This document shows, piece after piece, positions 51,525-62,564 of a stretch of DNA of 64,000 bases. The notes beneath the pieces were generated by a model that was given only the letters and a program-made list of their open reading frames with translations, did no database searches and was not told where the DNA came from. The position numbers and the translations under genes were made by a program. Origin of the DNA: Ryuthela nishihirai (Eukaryota; Arthropoda; Arachnida; Araneae; Heptathelidae); the NCBI GenBank assembly GCA_038380435.1, contig JAWZYU010000125.1, positions 558,001-622,000 of the forward strand, in the 5' to 3' direction. Numbering within the stretch: position 1 is the first letter of the stretch; the number at the start of each line of letters is the position of its first letter.

Positions 51525-51955
51525 TTTACAGAAAAATATTTGACATCCCGCCTCATCCATGAGGAAAATTTAAACTAAACAGAAGAAAAGACGTGGCTTT
51601 AAATAGACTTACCATTGATCACTGTGCATTAAGCGAAAAACTTCACAAAATTGGAAAGAAAACTTCATCCCTCTGCCAAACTCGTAACCAATCTGAAAAT
51701 GTTGAACTTGTTCTAATTCACTGTCCACTTTATGACCTCCAAAGAAACAATGTGCTTACAAGTCTCCAGCAGATCAACATCACAGATGTTACTATCATCT
51801 CCATCCTGGACAGAAGACAAAACTCTCAACTTGTGTGCAGGATTTCTAAAATTTTGCTACAGTTCCTGAAAGACACCGGCCTCCTCAGCTCCATTCGAGG
51901 TTTTCACTGTAATTCTTTGGTGACCTTTGAACTCTCATAACGTTCGAAGATCAGA
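51525..51955 (+). pseudogene. I-like LINE C-terminal fragment
   Basis: The 115-codon frame at 51593-51937 encodes LTIDHCALSEKLHKIGKK, CQTRNQSENVELVLIHCPLY and the end LQFLKDTGLLSSI, matching the Cys/His C-terminus of the I-like LINE at 46.4 kb. The Cys-x2-Cys of that copy (CQTC) is CQTR here. 5'-truncated; an RTE 3' end follows. Confidence 0.72.
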
Positions 51956-52026
51956 TGATCTTCAAAAGACCTACAGAGACTTAATTTCAAAACTATTCAA
52001 ACCTTTACTTGTTATTTTTTTTTCAA

Positions 52027-52328
52027 TGCAACCTCCTTTAAGCAGCATATTTTGCAGAGAAAGACTCCGTTGGTTTGGCCATGTTGCCCGTATGGATAAT
52101 TATAAATTGGCGAATAGGGTTATGAACAGTGTGCCTAAAGGCCTCAGGAAGAGGGGAATACTTAGAATGCGGTGGACAGACAATGTCAAACACGACCTTA
52201 TTAGAATTGGTGAGCAGTGGCCAGATGCAGCAGATGTAGCTCAGGACAGACTTGCTTGGAGAACCAAATTGCACGGTCTGGTTGGACTTCCGCAGCCCAT
52301 GGCTGCTTGAGGATGATGATGATGATGA
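52027..52328 (+). pseudogene. RTE-type LINE, 3' end only
   Basis: Begins at QPPLSSIFCRERLRWFGHVA (residue 585 of the 672-aa copy) and runs to GLVGLPQ, then CCATGGCTGCTTGAGG and (GAT)n. The frame is open but has only the last 85 or so residues. It is the third RTE copy with the same 3' terminus and GAT tail, and the most severely 5'-truncated. Confidence 0.88.
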
Positions 52329-52329
52329 A

Positions 52330-54290
52330 TATTTCTGTTTCATTGCACTGTTATGTTTAGGGGGATTTGCTTACCTCCCTACTGCGGTCTTGGGATAGCA
52401 AATAGCCAATCCAGACTGCTAATTTTTCCTTACTCTCGTTTTCCTGTTTATATATATATGCATTCTTCTGTTATTGCACTATCCAAGCCAGTTGCGATAT
52501 AAGAAACTAAGCTCGAACACAGATTCTTTTAATTAGTAACCAAACATGCTGCTATTCGGTTAGCTAGTCAAAAAATTAATTTTTCTTAAATATTTCCAAA
52601 TTTGTATGAAAATATTATTAAATAATTTAAAATTAATTTGCGGTAGTTAAATGCAAAACTTGTTTAATTTTAATATTAAATATTAAAATCGTTTATTAAA
52701 AATTTTATACTTTGAGTTTCTTTTTTATCCATTTGATCTTATGAGTAATCTCTGTAAATATGAACCTTGTCGCACAGTAATATCACTTTTCATCGAGCTT
52801 TTAATTAAAATTTTTTATAAAATTACCGTTTTAAAAATATTTCTGTGAATATTTTTCAAACATTTCATCTTTTAGGAAATTTACCAAATTTTTCATTTGC
52901 AGCTTAGATTTCAAGGGACCGTATAAATCTCAGTCACTATAGATAGATACTTCAGAGGGAAGCATCAATATAATTTTCAGTATATTTCAACATTATATAT
53001 ATATCACCAAAGCTAATATTTTTTTAGTAATTTTCTGCTGATAAGCAAACTCATGAAAAAGTTACGAGAATGTGTATTGTTGTACCTGTAACGATTAATT
53101 GCTAAAAAATTAAAACTTTTTAATATGCTAAAAAGTGAAACAAATTTTTCAGCCAAAATTTTCCCTTTACGTAAAAGACTTCATTGCTCAAAATTTATGT
53201 GATCACAAATTTTCTTCAGAGACAAATATTACTAAAGCGTTTTACACAAAATGAAGCACTCTATGGCTGAAACTTTATGATCACATGTTTTACAGAAATT
53301 ATAAATCGTTTTAAGATAAAGAATGAACTATTTATTGAAAAGGCTTGCTTTTATCTGTAAGCACTCTGAAAAAGTTTTAGATTTAAAGCATTTAAACTTT
53401 TCAAAAAAATTCACAAGTGCAAATTGGCATTTGTTAAGACATTCTACATAAACGAAAATTTATATTTCTATAATATTACGAATTTTAATAATTTCTTTGA
53501 TAGAAAATAATCATAAAATGTTACAAAATATTTAACGCCGCTATTGAAACAAAAGCAATAATCTAAAATTAAACTTTAGAAGTAGTAGTTGCATTATTTG
53601 ATCAATGTTAAATTTTCGTTACTATTTGTTGAATATTAAATTTTTATTATTAATTGCGCACTCCTTTATTACATAAATCTTCGATATTAATAAAACGTAT
53701 TTTCTCGTAGCACGAAGCCAATAAAGCAGTCAAATTTTCCCTTACTCTTTTTATAAAGTATAAGAAAAGCCTACTCTAATGGTGCGCAAACAACAGCTTA
53801 TAGATATATGTCTCCTTAGGTAAACATTATATACTATTTCTGATTGAAGTTTCCTTTACTTTCGCTTCATTATGATACAAGAAGGAAACTTTGATCGAAA
53901 CGCATTGAAGGAGAAGCCGACGAAAACTTCTGCCCTGGAGCAACGGAAAATCTTTTTTTTTCTAACGAGAGTTCATCAGTGTGAATAGAGCGAGGCTGTG
54001 CTGGAGCTTCTGTTGATTTAGTGAAGCGATCGCCTCACGACTTTCACTTCCCCCCCCCCCCCAAGAGTAATCTTTTCCTAGAAGAGAAGGAGAAGCTCCC
54101 ATTCTTCTTGAAAAGAATGGATTCTTTATATAGCAGAGCCGAAAGTTGGAGAACTTCGCTTTCCATTGATATTGGTATATTTTATTTATACAAAATTCCC
54201 GGAACGTAAGCACAATAATGAAAATAGTCAATGCTTCTATTTTCTGCTTATTATCACACAATGGATCCTTAAGCACTGTAATTCGGTTGG
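52330..54290. other. AT-rich, no supported gene
   Basis: 52480-52700 carries family T-like blocks (CACTATCCAAGCCAGTTGCG; TTGCGGTAGTTAAATGC). GATTGAAGTTTCCTT at 53842-53856 and AAGGAAACTTTGATC at 53882-53896 form an inverted repeat. A 12-C run lies at 54051-54062. Nothing coding is supported in 2 kb. Confidence 0.35.
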
Positions 54291-54405
54291 ATTAACATAT
54301 TTTATCTCTAAGCATTTTTTTTTCACAAAATTACCAAGTCACTAAGACCCCAAAGGCTAAGAGATTGGCAGGATTAGGAATTCACTGAGAGCTGTTGGAA
54401 GTGAA
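54291..54405 (-). mobile_element. SINE-A tail, very diverged
   Basis: TTATCTCTAAGCA, then ACCAAGTCACTAAGACCCC and GAGAGCTGTTGGAAGTG follow the order of a reversed SINE-A tail. Low similarity. Confidence 0.45.
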
Positions 54406-54498
54406 ATGAAAGACTCTTGCCAAAGCTTTCGGGCCCAGGGGTGGCAAGATGAAGGCTGGTCAAGACCATCTCGGTACAACCGACACCTCATATATCAG

Positions 54499-55201
54499 AA
54501 GGCCAGTGGAAAAAATTTATGACGTCAGCTTAAGTAGTACTACCACATAAACACTTCTTATATTCTAAATTCTAAAATTATTATTGATGGACCTTGTGCT
54601 ATTTTTTATACTAATGTTTATTTATAAATATGTTTTATTAGAAGAAAAATTATTTAATTAATATTATGATATTTCATATTAAATGCGAATTAATATCAAA
54701 TTAATTATATAATATAAAAGTATAAAATTTTGTTTCTAAATAAAATATATTTATTAATAAACATTAGTATAAAGATTAGAACAAGAATTCACCAGTAGTG
54801 ATATTAGAATGAAAAATACAGTGGACCCCAGATATAACGCGCATGTCGGGCGGGAAACAACACCCGCGTTATAAGGTGAACCGCGTTATACCGAGCGGCG
54901 TGGTGGCGACACAACAAATTTCACACTGTAAGCATTTCTTTTAATCATCATGCATACAATAATTAAACACTATTCAAAATACATGCAGGAACTCAATACA
55001 TACACAATTACTCAATACGCAGTAACAATAAAATGCGATACTTACTAACGCCGCACGGACCTGTATAAACATGTTTGAACTTATCGCGAACATCGCCCAC
55101 GCTATAACAGAGTGCGCGGTATAGCGAGCAGCGCTATAACGAAGGTCCACTGTATAAGAATTATCTACTTAAACTGAAATCATAAATTTGGGCCACTATC
55201 C
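54499..55201. mobile_element. Foldback element, family G, with nested pogo-like MITE
   Basis: The left end AGGCCAGTGGAAAAAATTTATG and right end CATAAATTTGGGCCACTATCC are inverted. Internal arms include TATACTAATGTTTATTTATAA against TTATTAATAAACATTAGTATA. The right arm is interrupted by the pogo-like MITE at 54819-55152 and resumes with TATAAGAATTATCTACTTAAAC. Confidence 0.75.
54819..55152. mobile_element. Pogo/Tigger-like MITE (334 bp)
   Basis: The left end CAGTGGACCCCAGATATAACG and the right end in reverse CAGTGGACCTTCGTTATAGCG are terminal inverted repeats with TA at both flanks (54817-54818, 55153-55154). The interior is GC-rich near the ends (CGCGTTATACCGAGC; GCGCGGTATAGCGAGC) and lacks a transposase. 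The assignment rests on TIR appearance and the TA target. Confidence 0.82.
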
Positions 55202-55202
55202 T

Positions 55203-55840
55203 TGTGATATGGACTGAACACTAAAAGTAAGAGAAGACCTACGTTTTAAATTTATATATAAACTGATATATTTATATATAAATCAGCTTAAATTATATTT
55301 ATATTTCTAAAACATCTACTGGTAGTTATTTGTTATTTTAAAATCTGATAATTAATTTTAAAATATTTGGTATTTTAATAAAATTATAATGAATAAATTA
55401 CATTATTTTCGCTGATTTTAAAATAAAGAGATTTTTCTTAATTTTTTAACAAATTATATTACTTATTTTTCATCAATAATTAATTTTTCCTCTTTTGCTT
55501 AAAATGGCCTTGGGCAAAACCATCTTGATATTCTGACACCTGGAGAGTCTTGACCAAAAGGAGGAAAGAAAGGAAGGAAATTAATTTTGCATAAAAATAT
55601 GTGATTTAATTTGTTGAAAACTTGAGTAAAAGCTTCTTATTTGAAAACTAGCTGAAATAATGTAATTTATTCATTATAATTTATTAGAATATTCTTAAAT
55701 ATTTTGAAATTAATTGCAAAACTTTTAAAAATAGATATCTAGCTAGGTTTAGGAATATAAATATAATTAAAATTGGTATATTGTCCAAAATTGGGTCTTC
55801 TGTTACTGAAGAGGCCACCTCGATGTATCGAGGTGGCCTT
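55203..55840. mobile_element. Two AT-rich TIR MITEs (family T), opposite orientation
   Basis: 55203 to about 55540 runs in the usual order (ACTGGTAGTTATTTGTT, ATCAATAATTAATTTTTCC), and about 55543-55840 in reverse (GGAAATTAATTTTGCATAAAAAT ... CACCTCGATGTATCGAGGTGG). The latter end is itself a perfect palindrome, CCACCTCGATGTATCGAGGTGG at positions 55814-55835 apart from its 2-nt centre. Confidence 0.6.
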
Positions 55841-55924
55841 GCCGGCTGGTTGAGTCCATAGCGATCCAGGCCATGGCTAAGACAGTTATCTTAATAATGT
55901 CTCGTAAGGAGGGGAAACTTTAAT

Positions 55925-56740
55925 ATTGTTACGACAGATGAATGTGCTGCAGTGACTTGATGATAAACGTGACATGAACGCTCGCGTATTCTTCTGCGAG
56001 AGATTTATGCAACAAACGAATCTGAACATAGAACCGATCTAAAAATTAAGTTGGGTTGGGTTGTTTTACCTCTGAGCGGCACTTTTTTGCACACCATGGG
56101 CTAAATGGCCAGGTCACATGGACCCCGAAGGCTCAGAAGAAGGTTGGGGGAGGGGACCCACTGGAACAGCTGTTGGGAGACAGATGGTAGCCTCTCGTCA
56201 AGGCCATCCAGCGTGTTCTTTAACGTGCACAGGGTATGGCTCTCCCGCACACGGAAACACGGCTTAACGTCCCATCCGACGGACGGCGGCGTTTCCAAGT
56301 CCAGCGGTGTCCCCTACTGACCGTGGTCAGGGCAGGGAATTTTGCGAAGATAAATCTCAACGCTGACCCAGCTGGGACTCGAACCTGGGAACTACAGATT
56401 ACGAGCCTGGCGCGCTACCGACTGAGCCACCCCCGCCCCTAATCTAAAAATTAAGAATGAAAGAACTACAATGTTAAAATTTTGGAGATTCCTGAAAGGA
56501 GACATAAAATAGTCTCAGTTAGTGCACGAGAGTGAAAAAGAAGATATATTTTTGTGTGGTGAGTGGGCGGGTGGTTGTTTAATTTTATTAGTGTTAAATC
56601 CAGTGACATAAAAGGATTGTTTACGCATAAAGTAAAGATATACAAGAGACACGGCAATAAAAGTGAAGAAGCAATAATATGGTCGAACAGACAGAGCTGG
56701 TCTTAACTGTTCTATAGGAAAAAGTTATTACTTTATATAC
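55925..56740 (+). repeat. Dispersed repeat R, copy 3 (interrupted)
   Basis: GATGAATGTGCTGCAGTG, ATAGAACCGATCTAAAAATTAAG, GATTCCTGAAAGGAGACATAAAA and GTGAGTGGGCGGGTGG match the order of copy 2 at 35.64-35.95 kb. A SINE-A splits it at 56051-56441. Confidence 0.65.
56051..56441 (-). mobile_element. SINE-A, full length
   Basis: From TTGGGTTGGGTTGTTTTACC to CCACCCCCGCCCCT, with the 14-bp target duplication ATCTAAAAATTAAG (56037-56050 and 56442-56455). Both pol III boxes are intact on the minus strand. One of the cleanest copies. Confidence 0.95.
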
Positions 56741-56907
56741 TATAGTATTTAGTTTATTTATAAGCTATTTCCCAGGTTCCAGTCTCTGCTGCGCCAACTT
56801 TCATATTTATCTCCGAAAAACTGCCCGCTTTGACCCAACAAGCTTTCATTTGACGCATTGCTTGATACTTTAGGCACTGTACCTGCCATCGTAACAGGAT
56901 CTGTGAA

Positions 56908-57617
56908 GGGAGGGGTGGCTCAGTCGGTAACGCGTCAGGCTCATAATCTGAAGAACAGGTTCGAGTCCCAGCTGGGTCAGCGTTGAGATTTTTCTCCGCG
57001 AAATTCCTCGCCCTGCCCACGGTCAGTAGAGGACATCGATGGGCTTGGAAAGGCTGTCGTCCGTCTGATGGGACGTTAAGCCGTAGCCCTGTGTGCGGGA
57101 GAGCCATACCCTGTGCACATTAAAGAACACGCTAGATGGCCTTGACGGGAGGCTACCATCTGTCTCTCAACAGCTCTTCCAGTGGGTCGCCTCCCACAAC
57201 CTTCTCTAACCCTTTGGGGTCCATGTGACCTGGCCATTTAGCCCATGGTGTGCAAAAAAGTGCCGCTCAGAGGTAAAACAACCCAACGTTAAAGAACATG
57301 TTGGATGGCCTTGATAGGAGGCTACGATCTGTTTCCCAACAGCTGTTCCAGTGGGTCCCCTCCCCCAACCTTCTCTGAGCCTTCGGGGTCTTTGTGACCT
57401 GGCAATTTAGCCCATTGTGTGCAAAAAAATTGCCGCTCAGAGGTAAAACAACCCAACGTTATAGAACACGCTGGATGGCCTTGACGGGAGGCTACCATCT
57501 GTCTCCCAACAGTGGGTCCCCTCCCCAACCTTCTCTGAGCCTTCGGGTCCTTGTGACCTGGGTCATTTAGCCCATGGTGTGCAAAAAAGTGCCGCTCAGA
57601 GGTAAAACAACCCAACT
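56908..57617 (+). mobile_element. SINE-A with triplicated tail
   Basis: The head (GGTGGCTCAGTCGGTAACG, B box GGTTCGAGTCCC), core and first tail (to 57284) are followed by two more tail units starting GTTAAAGAACATGTTGG (57285) and GTTATAGAACACGCTGG (57457). The junction CCCAAC|GTTA is the same as in the array at the window start. It ends AAAACAACCCAACTTT. Confidence 0.93.
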
Positions 57618-59010
57618 TTAGGCACTCGCGTTCTAGAGATATAGAGGAACAATAGTTTTCATATTTCCCATTGTTTAGGGGGGAAGATATCATGAAAGGT
57701 CCATTTTTATAGCCTGTGACAATTTTCGCGTCTTCAGCTTTCATTCGACACATAAATGCGTTCAAAAGATATGTGGAATAACTGTTTTGACATATCCACA
57801 AACCGACAAATAACGAACGAAAAATCATCTTATTTTTAAACGAGATAAAAACACTTATTTTATACGTTACGATGTTCGGAATTCGTGTTTTAATTTGATA
57901 TTACATTGAATTATCACAATACTTTTGGGAGAATAGTGTATATCTATAAAAGAATTCCAGTTCACTAAATTCTTTTCAAAAGTCCTCTTTGACTGAGCGA
58001 CTGAAGCTTACGCTGTATGTAATAGGCTTCTTCTGTTCAGAGCAGCGAAACAGAAATATTCCCAAACCCTGAACGAAAACCTATACTAAAGAAATATATT
58101 TAAAATGTTGTACCGAGAGGATTTCGGTAAGCTCCAGAAATATCAACGGCAAAACTTCAATATAAATGCCAGATCGCATTTGGGGAATTTACGTATCAGA
58201 ATAAGCGCTCACCATTGAAATAAATATATGTCATTTTTTTTGGATTTCAAATTCTACGCAACCAAAGGACGGTTAACAAATGCTTGTGTTGTTCATGAAG
58301 AGGATAAGATCAGCTTAGTTGAACGCATCAAAAGCTTGCTTCAGTCTACGAACAATGGAATTTTGAAATTTTTCAACCACGTAACTGCCATTGAACATAA
58401 TTAGTTCAAATTCCTTGAAATAAAAACATTCTGGTAGGAAATATTTCAGAGTCATATAATAACAGTATTGCGGGAAGAAATCATGAGAATCAATCAAATT
58501 GTTATGTTTGAAAAATAAATTTCGATGTTTAAGTTAGCAGTAAAGGGATGGTTCCTGATTTTTAAGGCTCCTTTGTTGTTACTAACTCTCGAGAGGGTAG
58601 TTCGATCACTTTGATAATTTGGTATATGCACAATGTGACCATTTTCCTTTGACGGAAAAGTGGAAAACTTTCTACAAGACCTATTGTTGACCAAAATTAC
58701 CTACAATGACCAAAAAGAAAAACATTCTCCCACCAAATCGAGGAAGTATACTCACCTTAGTTTTGTTATGCTTTTCGATGTAAAACGATCCACCGTTACC
58801 AATGCAGAACAATGAACAATATTTATCGCAGTACACGGTTTAGTTTCGATTTTCTAAAAAAACTGATTTTTTTTTCTGTAGCTCAGTATTAAAAGTACAC
58901 ATTTCCTCTTTCGTCAACTCATTTTCTAGACTTCGTACAATAAAAAAAATATTAAATAACAATAATAATAAAAAGCAATAATGTTACATAACAATAAAAA
59001 AATTGTTGAT
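57618..59010. other. AT-rich, no supported gene
   Basis: 57620-57800 resembles the unclassified repeat near 44.9-45.1 kb. The rest has short frames without domains (60-66 codons, minus, 58315-58694). Confidence 0.35.
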
Positions 59011-59523
59011 ATACAGGGTGGTTATAATTAAACTGACAGTACTCGGAACGATGTAGAGAAGGATCTACTCGACGGATCACAGCGAAATGTGGTGGATACC
59101 TTAATAAGAACATGGGGTAGAGAATTTGCGAATTAAAAAGATTAATTAATATTAGTGCCACCAGGTGGCGTGGGTGCGCTAAAATAAAGAAATACGAAAT
59201 TGAACAAACAACCGTTATTTTACAAATCAAGATTCTCAATATGTGAACCATTCGTATGCAAAATGTGCTGGAAGCGTAATACGTCATGGTTCGCAGTTGC
59301 TTAAAACATGTTTCGGGGAATGGCTGCAACATGCTGTGTTATTCTTAACTTCAGTTCAGCAAGCGATTCAACAATGCCTTGGTAAATTCGACTTTTCAAA
59401 TAACCGAACTGTGCCACTTGCAGGTATCCTTATAAAATTTATTATTAAATTATCCAAATAACCCCATAACCAAAAATCGCATGGGTTTAGGTCGAAGGAA
59501 CGTGGTGGCCAAGCATTGGAAAA

Positions 59524-59714
59524 TATAAAAAATACCCCCTCAAGCAGCTGCTTGCCACAGAGGTCTGACAGGAGCCTGTCAGAGTAGAAGATCTGATAGG
59601 CTGGCAGGTTCTCAGCAGAAAAACGACACATACATCCATGTCTCACCCGGGGCTCGAACCCAGATCCCTTAGATCAGTAGCCAAGCGCGCTAACCGCTCG
59701 GCCACGGGACGGCT
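59524..59714 (-). mobile_element. SINE-B inside the mariner-like transposase
   Basis: Minus copy from ATACCCCCTCAAGCAGC to CCGCTCGGCCACGGGACGG, flanked by AGCATTGGAAAA at 59512-59523 and 59715-59726 (perfect 12-bp duplication). The duplicated codons are the NA of the transposase motif SNAWPP. Both pol III boxes are intact. Confidence 0.95.
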
Positions 59715-59877
59715 AGCATTGGAAAACGTTCGAGAAATTATTCTGTCCTCACCAAATGTGGTACGCAACAATTGCATTGCCGTACGTGCAATATGGGGTA
59801 GCACCACATCCTGCATGGAGGTTATGGAGTTAAGCAATTTCTTTCTTGAAAAGCGAGAATAATCTTTGGCGGAGAAG

Positions 59878-60835
59878 ATCGTGGTCCATTCACCTGTATA
59901 TCGTGGTCCATTCACCTGTATAACGATGGTCCATTCACCTGTATAACGGATGGATGGATCGTGGTCCATTCACCTGTATATCGTGGTCCATTCACCTGTA
60001 TAACGATGGTCCATTCACCTGTATAACGGATGGATGAATCGTGGTCCATTCACCTGTATAACATAGTCCATTCACCTGTATAACGATGGTACATTCATCT
60101 GTATAACGGATGGTACATTCATCTGTATAACGGATGGATGGATCGTGGTCCATTCACCTGTATATCGTGGTCCATTCACATGTATAACGATGGTCCATTC
60201 ACCTGTATAACGGATGGATGGATCGTGGTCCATTCACCTGTATAACGTGGTCCATTCACCTGTATAACGATGGTCCATTCACCTGTATAACGTAGTCCAT
60301 TCACCTTTATAACGATGGTACATTCATCTGTATAACGGATGGATGGATCGTGGTCCATTCACCTGTATATCGTGGTCCATTCACATGTATAACGATGGTC
60401 CATTCACCTGTATAACGGATGGATGGATCGTGGTCCATTCACCTGTATATCGTGGTCCATTCACCTGTATAACGATGGTCCATTCACCTGTATAACGAAT
60501 GGATGGATCGTGGTCCATTCACCTGTGTATCGTGGTCCATTCACCGATATAACGATGGTCCATTCACCTGTATAACGGATGGATGGATCGTGGTCCATTC
60601 ACCTGTATGTCGTGGTCCATTCACCTGTATAACGATGGTTCATTCACCTGTATAACGATGGTCCATTCACCTGTATAACGATGGTCCATTCACCTGTATA
60701 ACGATGGTCCATTCACCTGTATAACGATGGTCCATTCACCTGTATAACGGATGGATGGATCGTGGTCCATTCACCTGTATAACGGATGGATGAATCGTGG
60801 TCCATTCACCTGTATAACGTGGTCCATTCACCGAT
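59878..60835 (+). repeat. Minisatellite derived from transposase codons
   Basis: About 40 copies of a 21-25 bp unit, TGGTCCATTCACCTGTATAACGA, arranged in a longer pattern punctuated by TGGATGGATCG. Its right edge runs without a break into the transposase codons for EEITPQGPVGRSVNGPRYTG (minus), and the unit itself codes VNGPRYTGEW. So the array appears to have grown from inside the gene. The last units read CGTGGTCCATTCACCGATCGG. Confidence 0.95.
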
Positions 60836-61378
60836 CGGCCCACGGGGCCTTGAGGTGTGATCTCCTCAACAAAAAATGTCCGATTATAAAGTTTGCGGAA
60901 TACCCGCACCATATAGTTACATAGTCGGAGTGTAGGGCACATCATGCAGATGTGTAGGTCTCCATATTCGGCAGTTGTGCGTATTCACTGCTCCATGTAG
61001 GAAAAAATGTGCCTCGTCGGTCCATAAGAATTTCGAAGGCTACCTGTCGAACTGCATCCTCACCAGAAATCACAAAGAGTCGGTGCGCTGTTCAGGGTCA
61101 CATGATTGCAGCTGTTGAACTCTATGAATTTTATAAGGATACCATTTCAGTATGAACCATATAATTTTATGGACAGTTGACGATGAAAGTTCAAGATTCA
61201 AGGTTCAATAGCCTCCAATAAGGGGCTCCCTATACCAGTCCCAACAGAAGGTCGATTAAAGCAGAGGCAGAAGAAACTGTCTCTCAGCTATCTCTAAAAG
61301 ATAATAAGAGTACTAATCACGAGAAAGAAATGAAGAAAAAATTAGACTTTACAGAAGAGGCCAATGTACTGAAAGAAA

Positions 61379-61432
61379 GGGGCGGGGGTGGCTCAGTCGG
61401 TAGCGCGCCAGGCTCGTAATCTGTAGTTCCCA
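61379..61432 (+). mobile_element. SINE-A head fragment
   Basis: GGGGCGGGGGTGGCTCAGTCGG to AATCTGTAGTTCCCA: only the first 54 bp, with the A box but no B box. It cuts the mariner-like transposase after ELGVAPG. Confidence 0.85.
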
Positions 61433-61628
61433 TCCTGGAGCAACACCCAACTCGCCTGTTTCTTCGAATTTCTGTATCATATTCCTCATTCCATTTAGCG
61501 ACAAAGGTCCTTTCCTTATATCTTTCAGACGACGATATTCGCGTAATGCAGCGGCGGCATTACTGCAGTTTTGATAAAAGTGTTTCACTAGGAAAGCTCG
61601 GTCCTTCTTGCAGATACCTTCGGTTCCT

Positions 61629-62035
61629 TCTAGGTTGTTTGGGTTGTTTTTACCTCTTAATGATACATGAGAGGAAAGACAGAGAATCAAAGTTCATTTA
61701 TTTTGAAAATAAGATAATATACGAAGAAAATGTCGCTGGATATAAATAGAAGAGTTCGTTTAGTTGCTTAATAAATTTATCGATGTTACTTTAATTGAAA
61801 GGTATGAAGACACTCTTAACATCGATATTAGATTTAGAAGAAAAATTATCTTGAGCAAAGTGGGATTCGGACACAAAACTCTTGATAACATGTCAGGTGC
61901 TTATTGGAAGAAATGCAGTCACTAGGAAACAAAACACGATTATTATTTATAAAGATGAGCTTTGGGTTATTTGGGTTGTTTTGCCTCTGAGCGGCCCCTC
62001 AGAGAAGATTGGGGGAGGGGACCTGTCGTATTTTG
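61629..62035 (-). mobile_element. Two SINE-A tail scraps
   Basis: 61629-61660 (GTTGTTTGGGTTGTTTTTACC) and 61967-62035 (TTGGGTTGTTTTGCCTCTGAGCGGC joined to CCTCAGAGAAGATTGGGGG). The second has an internal deletion of about 55 bp. Between them is AT-rich DNA without a gene. Confidence 0.65.
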
Positions 62036-62197
62036 TGGGGAGGGGCGAACACAGATTCTTACTTCGTCACGTGTAATTTACGTATATTGCTGACTGAACT
62101 GCGCCGTATGTCGTTGAGCTAGATTACATAAATTTCGCTCTTTAGCAGAGGACATCAACTAGTCCCTTAATTACCTTCATCCTTACTTAAGTGCGTA

Positions 62198-62401
62198 GCC
62201 GTCCCATGACCGAGTGGTTAGCGCGCTTGGCTACTGATCTAAGGGACCTGGGTTCGAGCCCCGGGTAAGGCATGGATGTTCGTGTCGTCTTTCTGCTGAG
62301 GGCCTGCCATCCTCTCAGATCTTCTACTATGGCATATAAACTGGCAGGCTCCTGTCAGACCTCTGTGGCAAGCAGCTGCTTGAGGGGGTATTTATTTATT
62401 T
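62198..62401 (+). mobile_element. SINE-B, full length
   Basis: Reference copy: GCCGTCCCATGACCGAGTGG (A box near 62207-62220), B box GGTTCGAGCCC (62251-62261), TTCTGCTGAGGGCCTGCC, GGCTCCTGTCAGACCTCTG, GCTTGAGGGGGTATTTATTT. The head resembles tRNA of the Ser/Leu class. Flanks CTTACTTAAG / TTTACTTAGA suggest a short target duplication. Confidence 0.93.
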
Positions 62402-62564
62402 ACTTAGATGAAATCACAGGCTCGCGGATTGTTACACCCGTACCGATATATGCCTCAGACTTGCTGCGCCAAGTGATGTGTAGAAAGGTGTCCAATAATT
62501 CAAGGATGAGAGTAGTATATGGACGACAGAGTTTATTTATATTTAAATAAATTACATGCTGGGG

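Larger units (their letters stand above)
59014..61645 (-). mobile_element. Mariner-like transposon, heavily interrupted
   Basis: The left terminus CAGGGTGGTTATAATTAAAC at 59014 is preceded by TA (59012-59013). Minus-strand transposase pieces occur in correct order from about 61640 down to 59400, separated by a SINE-A head fragment (61379-61432), a minisatellite (59878-60835) and a SINE-B (59524-59714). The right terminal repeat was not found and may lie under the SINE-A tail scrap near 61629-61660. All interruptions are compatible with one original element of about 1.3 kb. Confidence 0.78.
59400..61645 (-). pseudogene. Mariner-like transposase, broken
   Basis: Cut-and-paste transposase remnants, minus strand. 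KDRAFLVKHFYQNCSNAAAA and GPLSLNGMRNMIQKFEETGE (61440-61640) are the N-terminal helix-turn-helix. WTDEAHFFLHGAVNTHNC (60965-61030) has the first catalytic Asp. FFVEEITPQGPVGRSVNG (60830-60895) follows. QDVVLPHIARTAMQLLRTTF (59760-59830) has the second Asp. PPRSFDLNPCDFWLWGYL (59450-59510) has the third Asp, about 37 residues after the second across the SINE-B, which would fit a DD37D-type (maT-like) triad. Stops, shifts, a SINE-A piece, a SINE-B and a minisatellite break it. Confidence 0.82.

Noticed and set aside
57322..57828. 168-codon minus-strand ORF
   Set aside because: Composed largely of reversed SINE-A tails (LGCFTSERHFFAHHGL), which produce the same peptide at many loci in both orientations.
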